DNA of 5,766 nt from an uncultured Pseudomonadota bacterium (GTDB lineage Bacteria > Pseudomonadota > Gammaproteobacteria > Burkholderiales > SCOH01): contig CALMFQ010000295.1 in the NCBI GenBank assembly GCA_937863215.1, forward strand, positions 1 through 5,766, given 5' to 3'. The stretch's first letter is position 1, and each line of letters begins with the position of its first letter. The notes under the pieces are model-generated. The model had not been told where the DNA came from. It searched no databases and worked only from the letters and a program-made list of their open reading frames with translations. A program made the position numbers and the translations under genes. Below, piece after piece: positions 1 through 5,766 of this stretch.

Positions 1-85
1 GGTTGGGCCGCAGCCTAACGGTGTTTCGCGCCGCCGGCCATGTGGCGTGGCGGATGTAGTTGCCAGCATGCGCCATTCCGCCATA
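1..85. repeat. Possible dispersed hairpin repeat (REP-like), partial
   Basis: No gene is visible here, but there are two inverted repeats. Bases 2-8 pair with 13-19 (7 bp with one G-T, loop of 4), and 48-54 pair perfectly with 77-83 (7 bp). On the minus strand one frame reads through it, ending in residues NTVRLRPN. I associate that kind of peptide with the spurious products of intergenic repeats common in environmental proteobacteria. The hairpins are seen directly. The repeat assignment is an inference from memory, because only one copy lies in the window. Confidence 0.25.
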
Positions 86-342
86 AGGAAGCGCTGATTT
101 ATTCGGCGAGCGGGATGAAGTGCAAGGAGCCCGGCACGCCGAATCAGCCGCCGATCCACATCGCCTTCCGCGCTGCCAGCCGCGCACTGGTCGATGCTTT
201 CTACCAGGCGGCGATGGCTGCCGGCGGCCGTGACAATGGCGCGCCGGGGTTGCGGCCGCATTACCATCCGGATTATTACGGCGCATTCGTGCTCGATCCG
301 GACGGGCATAACATCGAAGCGGTGTGCCACGACCCGGTTTAG
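40..342 (+). pseudogene. VOC (glyoxalase/bleomycin-resistance-like) protein, C-terminal half only; N-terminus lost
   Basis: From about base 115 to the stop at 340-342 the frame encodes the second betaalphabetabetabeta half of a small VOC-superfamily protein. It has PPIHIAF (His codon at 157-159, a typical metal-ligand position), then VDAFYQAAMAAGG, then LRPHYHPDYYGAFVLDPDGHNIEAVCH, where the Glu is the usual second ligand. Family members are about 120-130 residues, with a first half that opens on a HIGF/HVGL-type strand and a 'DL.RS..FY' helix. None of that appears in any of the three forward frames here: this frame has a stop at 16-18, the other two close by about base 115, and the encoded N-terminus (rich in Cys, His and Arg) resembles nothing in the family. 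The open frame can be read from ATG 40, or from ATG 115, which is preceded by a G-rich stretch. I read it as a gene whose 5' half was replaced or deleted, unlikely to give a working enzyme. The substrate of this subfamily is not known to me. Confidence 0.6.
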
Positions 343-361
343 TTTCGGTTCAGTTTGGCTG

Positions 362-370
362 TGGTAGAGT
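362..370 (+). promoter_or_regulatory. Possible extended -10 promoter for the AsmA-family gene
   Basis: TGGTAGAGT fits an extended -10 (TG, one base, then TAGAGT against TATAAT, four of six matches). No good -35 hexamer lies 16-18 bases upstream. It sits 34 bases before the ATG at 404, in the only gap between the VOC remnant and this gene. Transcription would start near 377. The match is modest, so this is a suggestion only. Confidence 0.3.
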
Positions 371-398
371 GTCGGCTCCAGAAATTGCCGGAGCCGGC
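371..398 (+). promoter_or_regulatory. Stem-loop covering the ribosome binding site of the AsmA-family gene
   Basis: Bases 371-379 pair with 390-398 (9 bp, one G-T wobble; 373-379 with 390-396 is perfect), leaving a 10-base loop. The right arm contains the GGAG at 390-393 that serves as Shine-Dalgarno for the ATG at 404. In a transcript that starts upstream of 371 the ribosome site would be paired and translation could be dampened. A transcript from the putative -10 at 365-370 would start near 377 and lose most of the left arm. The pairing is seen in the sequence; the regulatory role is inferred. Confidence 0.4.
390..393 (+). promoter_or_regulatory. Ribosome binding site of the AsmA-family gene
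   Basis: GGAG ends 10 bases before the ATG at 404, near the upper end of the usual spacing. It supports 404 as the start, together with the typical AsmA N-terminus encoded right after it. Confidence 0.6.
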
Positions 399-403
399 GC
401 TGT

Positions 404-2782
404 ATGAGCAGTCTGTTACGTTACCTTGGTTATGGTGCCGCCGGCATCGTTGGCATGGCCGGTATCGGCGTGAGCTACATCGCCGCCACATTCGACCCGA
501 ATTCGCTCAAGCCGCTGATCAGCGATTTTGTGCGCAAGGAAAAACAGCGCGAGCTGAAATTCGACGGTGATATCAAACTCAGCCTGTGGCCGTCGATCGG
601 CGTGGCGCTGCCGAAGGTCACGCTGTCAGAACACAATTCGCCGCAGACCTTTCTTGCCATCGATCAGGCCAGGCTGTCGCTGGCGATCATGCCGCTGTTG
701 CGGCAGAACTACGTGATCGACTCGATCGAAGCCAGTGGCATCAATGCCACGCTGGTGCGCAATCCGGATGGCAGCCTCAACATCGCCGACCTGCTGGCTA
801 AGCCGAAACAGGCATCGCCGCCGATCAAGCTGCAGATTGGCAAGATCAAGGTCGATAACAGTCAGTTGCTGTTCGACGACCGGCAATTGCAGCAGCGTAC
901 CGAACTGAAAACGATCACGCTCAAGACCGGCGAGGTGAACACCAAGCAGGCGCGTGGCGTCAATCTGACGCTGCAGCTGCTGCAATCGCAGCCCAAGGCG
1001 CAAGGTAATCTGCTGCTCGGCGGCGATTTCGATTTCGATTTCGACGCCGAAGTCGGGCTGTACGCGGCGCGCAAGCTGTCGTTCGGTTTTGCCGGCCAGG
1101 CAGGCCCGGCGTCGAAGCTGGCGCTGCAACTGGATGGCGATGCCCGCTACAGCCAGAAATCCGATCGCGCCGAAGCCAAGGGATTGACGCTGGAAATCAG
1201 CGGCGACACGCCGCAATTGCACGATTTCAAACTCAAATTCGGCGCCAATGCCGATCTTGAGCCGGGCAAGCGCACGCTGGCGGCCGATGGCATCGCACTG
1301 GAAGCCAGCGGCACGTTGCCGCAGGGCAAGCTCAACGCCAAACTGCTGGCGCCGAAGCTGCAATTCGGTGGCGAGCGCGTCAGCGGCGACGATATCACGC
1401 TCACCGCGGCGCTTGCCGGTGCTCGTACCCTGAACGCCGATGCCCGGCTGGCGGGCTTTTCCGGACAGCAGCAACAGCTGGCGATCAAGCAGCTCAACCT
1501 CAAGCTGAATGCCGAGCAGGCTGGCGACAAGCTGGCGCTGAATCTGGCCAGCCCGGTCAATATCGATCTGCAGCAACTGGCGGCCAAATTGCCACAGCTG
1601 CGCCTGACTGGCTTGCTGGCGTCGCCGAAGCTCAAGCCCGGCAGTATCAATTACGATTTGTCCGGCTCGGCCAGCGGCAGCGGCAAATCGCTGCAATTGG
1701 CGCTGGCCGGGGCGCTCGATCAATCGCGTGTGAAAACTCAGTTGAGCATTGCCGATCTGGCGCATCCGCACTACCAGTTCGATGTCGATGCCGATCAGTT
1801 GCTGCTGGATCGCTATCTGGCGGCTGCACCGGCCAAACCCGCCGAGGCGGCTGCCACCGGGCCGGCTGCAATCGATCTTTCGCCGCTGAAGGATCTGGCG
1901 GCTGGCGGGCAGGTTCGGATCGGCAAGCTGGTGCAGGGCGAGCTGGCGCTGGCCAATCTGCACGCCGGCATCGATGCCGGCAGCGGCAAACTGCAACTGG
2001 CGCCATTGAGCGTCGATCTGTTCGGCGGCCATCTGGATGCGAAATTGTCGGCCACTGCCAGCGCCCAGCCGGCATTCCAGCTGGAAAATACGCTCAGCAA
2101 CGTCAATGTCGGCCAGTTGCTGAAAACCTTCGCCAAATACGAGCAGCTGGAGGGGCGCGGTAACGTCGAGGCCAATCTGCAGGCGAAAGGCGGCAATATC
2201 GATCAGTTGACGCGCAGCCTGAATGGCAAGGCCAGGCTGCAGATGCGCGATGGCGCGCTGCGCGGCATCAATATCGGCGCGCGTCTGCGCGAAGCCAAAG
2301 TCTTGATGGCGCAATTTTCCGGGCAGAAGGTGGAAAAGGCCAATAGCAGCGAGAAGACCGATTTCTCCGAGCTATCGGCAACGCTGCTGGCGCAGAATGG
2401 CGTGATCCACAACGACGATCTGAGTGCCAAGTCGCCGCTGTTGCGGCTGGCAGGGCAGGGTACGGTCGATCTGCCGGGCAAGCAGCTGGATTATCTGCTC
2501 AAGGCCAGTGTGGTCGGCACCGCGGTCGGCCAGGACGGACGCGAACTGAACGAGCTGAAGGGCGTGACCTTGCCGGTGCGCATCAAGGGGCCGCTGGCAA
2601 CGCCAGGCTACGCGCTGGATTTTGCCAATATGCTGAGCGATTCGGCCAAGGCCAGCTTGCAGGAACAGAAGGCCGCGCTGCAGCAGCAGGCCAGACAGCA
2701 GCTTGATCAAGGCAAGCAGCAATTGCAGCAAAAGGCGCGCGATCAGCTACAAAATCAGTTGCAGAAACTATTAGGCAAATAG
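404..2782 (+). CDS. AsmA family protein
   Basis: This is a 792-residue envelope protein. Residues about 8-28 form one hydrophobic membrane anchor ending in YIAATFDP, the conserved AsmA N-terminal signature, so the bulk should lie in the periplasm. The body is long, alternating polar/hydrophobic beta sequence. The C-terminal AsmA_2-type region is recognisable from about residue 520, with NVNVGQLL (about 566) and LNGKARLQMRDGALRGINI (606-624). In E. coli, AsmA affects outer-membrane protein assembly and LPS level. The wider family (TamB, YhdP, YdbH) is linked to phospholipid movement between the membranes, and the same is inferred here rather than shown. At 792 residues it is longer than E. coli AsmA (about 617). 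It ends in a Gln-rich helix of 15-residue units. The start at 404 has GGAG 10 bases upstream. The next gene follows after 11 bases, which suggests an operon. A hexamer (gatttc, three copies at 1025-1042) encodes DFDFDFD. Confidence 0.92.
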   Translation: MSSLLRYLGYGAAGIVGMAGIGVSYIAATFDPNSLKPLISDFVRKEKQRELKFDGDIKLSLWPSIGVALPKVTLSEHNSPQTFLAIDQARLSLAIMPLLRQNYVIDSIEASGINATLVRNPDGSLNIADLLAKPKQASPPIKLQIGKIKVDNSQLLFDDRQLQQRTELKTITLKTGEVNTKQARGVNLTLQLLQSQPKAQGNLLLGGDFDFDFDAEVGLYAARKLSFGFAGQAGPASKLALQLDGDARYSQKSDRAEAKGLTLEISGDTPQLHDFKLKFGANADLEPGKRTLAADGIALEASGTLPQGKLNAKLLAPKLQFGGERVSGDDITLTAALAGARTLNADARLAGFSGQQQQLAIKQLNLKLNAEQAGDKLALNLASPVNIDLQQLAAKLPQLRLTGLLASPKLKPGSINYDLSGSASGSGKSLQLALAGALDQSRVKTQLSIADLAHPHYQFDVDADQLLLDRYLAAAPAKPAEAAATGPAAIDLSPLKDLAAGGQVRIGKLVQGELALANLHAGIDAGSGKLQLAPLSVDLFGGHLDAKLSATASAQPAFQLENTLSNVNVGQLLKTFAKYEQLEGRGNVEANLQAKGGNIDQLTRSLNGKARLQMRDGALRGINIGARLREAKVLMAQFSGQKVEKANSSEKTDFSELSATLLAQNGVIHNDDLSAKSPLLRLAGQGTVDLPGKQLDYLLKASVVGTAVGQDGRELNELKGVTLPVRIKGPLATPGYALDFANMLSDSAKASLQEQKAALQQQARQQLDQGKQQLQQKARDQLQNQLQKLLGK
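2657..2779 (+). repeat. C-terminal 15-residue tandem pseudo-repeat of the AsmA-family protein
   Basis: Residues 752-766, 767-781 and the partial 782-792 line up on the pattern L-x3-K-x2-L-Q-Q-x-A-R-x-Q. The first two units share 8 of 15 residues. Leucines at 752, 759, 767, 774, 782 and 789 alternate 7- and 8-residue steps, which fits a single amphipathic or coiled-coil helix. In the last 48 residues 16 are Gln. The DNA of the units has drifted (CAG/CAA and Leu codons vary), so this is a conserved protein pattern and not a recent DNA duplication. Confidence 0.6.
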
Positions 2783-2793
2783 AAGAGAGCCCC

Positions 2794-3138
2794 ATGCAGA
2801 TTCATGAACACGGACCGTCGCTACGTTTCTACCTCGGCGCCGAGCTTTACCGTCGTACCGATACGCTGCTGACGCAGCTGGAGCAGGACGACAAACCGAG
2901 CAAACATGCGGCGGCATTCGCCGCTCTGGTCAACGAACTGACCGATGCCGGACTGGCGTATTTCTTTGTCGAACCGCTGAAACAGGCCAATGCCGGTTTC
3001 ATGGCGCAGAAAACCGCACAGCTGGGAATGGCCAGCGTCGCCAAGATTGCCAAGCCGATCGTGCGCAAGCTGGTGGGCGGGCTGGATGACCTGCAGATCC
3101 GGGCGGTGGCCGCCTACGTGCGGCGCATTCTGCACTGA
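2794..3138 (+). CDS. Hypothetical protein, small helical, downstream of the AsmA-family gene
   Basis: I do not recognise this 114-residue protein. It has no signal peptide and no convincing membrane segment, so it is probably cytoplasmic. The sequence looks mostly helical: an opening FYLGAELYRRTDTLLTQLEQDD, a middle AFAALVNELTDAGLAYFFVEPLKQA, and a basic, amphipathic C-terminal part (AKIAKPIVRKLVGGLDDLQIRAVAAYVRRIL). There are no cysteines and no obvious catalytic motif. The ATG at 2794 lies 11 bases after the AsmA stop, with GAGAG at 2785-2789 as a weak ribosome site, so it is probably co-transcribed with and functionally tied to the AsmA-family gene. The basic end could contact membrane or nucleic acid, but that is speculation. 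The frame has the same codon character as its neighbours. I am confident that the gene is real and have no basis for a function. Confidence 0.75.
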   Translation: MQIHEHGPSLRFYLGAELYRRTDTLLTQLEQDDKPSKHAAAFAALVNELTDAGLAYFFVEPLKQANAGFMAQKTAQLGMASVAKIAKPIVRKLVGGLDDLQIRAVAAYVRRILH

Positions 3139-3145
3139 CAAGATT

Positions 3146-3178
3146 GGCAGCGGCCACAGGGGCCGGTCTGCCTTGTTT
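3146..3178 (+). terminator. Possible weak intrinsic terminator or intercistronic hairpin
   Basis: GGCAG (3146-3150) pairs with CTGCC (3168-3172), and CGGCC (3151-3155) pairs with GGCCG (3161-3165), with a two-base bulge and a five-base loop. Only an interrupted T stretch (TTGTTT, 3173-3178) follows. It begins 7 bases after the stop of the 114-residue gene. It may end or attenuate the AsmA transcript, or protect its 3' end. I see no clear promoter for the next gene between the hairpin and its start, so some read-through is likely. Confidence 0.4.
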
Positions 3179-3184
3179 CAACCT

Positions 3185-3189
3185 GAGGG
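3185..3189 (+). promoter_or_regulatory. Ribosome binding site deciding the YfaZ-like start
   Basis: GAGGG lies 11 bases before the ATG at 3201. It favours that start over the in-frame ATG at 3144, which would add 19 residues ahead of an otherwise textbook signal peptide and would sit at the foot of the hairpin. Confidence 0.65.
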
Positions 3190-3200
3190 AATTAGTCGAT

Positions 3201-3746
3201 ATGAAAGCAAAATTGATTGCAGTCGCTGCCTTGCTGGTAACCGGCGCGGCCCATGCCGATCGTCTGGATATCAATCTGTCGGAACACGCCGCCGGGATCG
3301 AATACGATGGCGCACGACTGGCACGCGATCTGCATCTGAACCTGGGCACCGTGCATCAGGAAAACGACGGCGATGTGGCGTGGGGCGGGGTGCAGGTGGA
3401 ACAGCGGCAAGGCAACTTCCGCGCCGTGCTCGGCGCGCGTGGCTATTACATCGATACGCCGCATCACGACTGGTCGGATGCGCTGGCACTGGGCGGCGGT
3501 GTGGTCGTCAGCCTGGTGGGCGACGAGCGCCTGACTGCCGGTGCGGATATCTGGTATGCCCCGTCGATTACCAGTGGCCGCGGCGCCGACAATCTGTCGC
3601 ACTTCAATGCTGGCGTCGGTTTCAAGGTGATGGACAACGCCAAGGTCACGGCCGGCTGGCGCGAAATCCGCACCGAGTACAAGGACAACCGTCACACACA
3701 CACCATCGACCGTGGTTTCAATGTAGGTATTTCTCTGCTGTTCTGA
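3201..3746 (+). CDS. YfaZ-like outer-membrane beta-barrel protein
   Basis: The 181-residue precursor starts with a clear Sec signal peptide (MKAKLIAVAALLVTGAAHA, cleavage AHA|D after residue 19). The mature part is rich in Gly and alternating aromatic/polar strands (RAVLGARGYYID, ALALGGGVVVSL, LTAGADIWYAPS, HFNAGVGFKVM, KVTAGWREIRTEYK, GFNVGISLLF). It ends in Phe, the usual outer-membrane barrel targeting residue. Length and strand order resemble the YfaZ family (E. coli YfaZ is about 180 residues), including the 'WYAPS...SG...FNAG' stretch. An eight-stranded barrel is likely. The family has no established function that I know of. I chose ATG 3201 over 3144 because of the GAGGG site and the signal peptide. 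The gene is 62 bases after the 114-residue gene, and no distinct promoter was seen. Alternative: another small barrel family such as OmpW/OmpX-like proteins. Confidence 0.8.
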   Translation: MKAKLIAVAALLVTGAAHADRLDINLSEHAAGIEYDGARLARDLHLNLGTVHQENDGDVAWGGVQVEQRQGNFRAVLGARGYYIDTPHHDWSDALALGGGVVVSLVGDERLTAGADIWYAPSITSGRGADNLSHFNAGVGFKVMDNAKVTAGWREIRTEYKDNRHTHTIDRGFNVGISLLF

Positions 3747-3776
3747 TCCGGTACTGGCTTCCGTTGCTAGCGCAGA

Positions 3777-3794
3777 TTCTTGTAATTACAAGAA
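3777..3794. promoter_or_regulatory. Perfect 18-bp palindrome, operator-like
   Basis: TTCTTGTAATTACAAGAA is a perfect inverted repeat without a spacer, followed by an A/T tract to 3800. It lies between the YfaZ-like stop (3746) and typA (3884). Its centre is about 71 bases upstream of the predicted typA transcription start, a distance typical for an activator site. It has no T-run or GC-rich stem that would make it a terminator. I cannot assign it to a regulator. Confidence 0.5.
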
Positions 3795-3812
3795 AAATTT
3801 GCCGTTTCCGCC

Positions 3813-3840
3813 AGCCGACCGCATGCATGTGCGGTCGGCT
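3813..3840. repeat. Perfect inverted repeat (11-bp arms) upstream of the typA -10 element
   Basis: Bases 3813-3823 pair exactly with 3830-3840 around the 6-base centre TGCATG. The arms contain GCCGACCGCA and its complement. It ends four bases before the -10 hexamer and covers the place where a -35 would be. In read-through RNA from the YfaZ-like gene it would form a very stable hairpin. The nearest T-run (3858-3862) is 17 bases later, so it is not a standard intrinsic terminator. It could be an operator, a transcription barrier or a 3'-end stabilising hairpin. Confidence 0.55.
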
Positions 3841-3841
3841 G

Positions 3842-3857
3842 TGTTACAATGCGCGCC
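3842..3857 (+). promoter_or_regulatory. typA promoter: extended -10 with GC-rich discriminator
   Basis: TG at 3842-3843, one base, then TACAAT at 3845-3850 (five of six matches to TATAAT) make an extended -10. The next seven bases, GCGCGCC (3851-3857), form an all-GC discriminator, and transcription should start near 3857. No -35 match is found 16-18 bases upstream, which an extended -10 can tolerate. All-GC discriminators are typical of promoters repressed by ppGpp/DksA, which fits a gene for the translation machinery. Confidence 0.6.
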
Positions 3858-3883
3858 TTTTTCAAGCATAGAGTCATCGAGTT

Positions 3884-5698
<1,815 letters not shown>

Positions 5699-5716
5699 TC
5701 GGCTCTCGACCCAAGC

Positions 5717-5750
5717 AAACGCCCGGCTGACCGCCGGGCGTTTTTCTTTT
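5717..5750 (+). terminator. Intrinsic terminator of typA
   Basis: Bases 5717-5727 pair perfectly with 5733-5743 (11 bp, GC-rich core CGCCCGGC) around a five-base loop, and the 3' side runs into TTTTTCTTTT (5741-5750). It starts 18 bases after the typA stop. The A-rich left foot of the stem means it could also work weakly for a transcript coming from the other side. Confidence 0.92.
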
Positions 5751-5766
5751 CTGTGCCAATATCTGC

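Noticed and set aside
1025..1042. Three tandem copies of gatttc in the AsmA-family gene
   Set aside because: They encode an alternating Asp-Phe strand that fits the beta-rich protein. Changes in copy number would keep the frame, so this is not a phase-variation switch.
626..2314. 562-codon open frame on the minus strand opposite the AsmA-family gene
   Set aside because: Its translation is dominated by Gln, Arg, Leu and Ala with no domain, because it is the antisense of GC-biased codons. The + strand AsmA protein explains the region fully.
3144..3200. Upstream ATG at 3144 as start of the YfaZ-like gene
   Set aside because: It would put 19 extra residues before a complete signal peptide. GAGGG 11 bases before ATG 3201 marks the better start.
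3693..3702. (CA)5 dinucleotide run near the end of the YfaZ-like gene
   Set aside because: Five units are too few for likely slipped-strand phase variation, and the run encodes a normal loop (HTHT) before the last strand.
3780..3800. Palindrome plus A/T tract as a terminator of the YfaZ-like gene
   Set aside because: The stem is AT-rich without a proper loop, and the tract after it on the + strand is A-rich rather than T-rich.
2990..3871. 293-codon + strand open frame overlapping the small protein and the YfaZ-like gene
   Set aside because: It is Arg/Trp/Cys-rich nonsense in another frame of two supported genes. It has no ribosome site and no domain.

Overview
The window looks like chromosomal DNA of a moderately GC-rich betaproteobacterium. 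The TypA sequence resembles those I know from the Neisseriales (Chromobacteriaceae / Chitinibacteraceae type). This placement rests on protein similarity from memory and overall base composition, so it is tentative. All supported genes lie on the + strand. There are no tRNA or rRNA genes, no CRISPR array and no intact mobile element.

Layout. (1) Positions 1-342 hold the C-terminal half of a VOC/glyoxalase-type protein. Its N-terminal half is missing and is replaced by non-homologous, hairpin-rich sequence, so it is probably a broken gene. (2) Positions 343-403 are a short gap with a possible extended -10 promoter and a stem-loop that would cover the ribosome binding site of the next gene. (3) 404-2782 is a 792-residue AsmA-family envelope protein ending in a Gln-rich helix built of 15-residue units. 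(4) 2794-3138 is a small helical protein of unknown function, 11 bases downstream and probably co-transcribed. (5) 3201-3746 is a secreted YfaZ-like outer-membrane beta-barrel protein. A hairpin that may be a weak terminator separates it from the AsmA pair. (6) 3747-3883 is a compact regulatory gap with a perfect 18-bp palindrome, a perfect 11-bp-arm inverted repeat and an extended -10 promoter with a GC-rich discriminator. (7) 3884-5698 is the complete ribosome-associated GTPase TypA/BipA, followed by a strong intrinsic terminator.

How the genes relate. The AsmA-family protein (inner-membrane anchored, mostly periplasmic) and the YfaZ-like barrel both belong to envelope biology. The small protein between them has no recognisable function. 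typA is a separate transcription unit with its own promoter and terminator. I do not see a new multi-gene system here. The most interesting items are the unassigned palindrome and inverted repeat upstream of typA, the ribosome-site-masking hairpin before the AsmA gene, the truncated VOC gene and the unknown 114-residue protein. Long open frames on the minus strand opposite the AsmA gene and typA are shadows of their codon bias.
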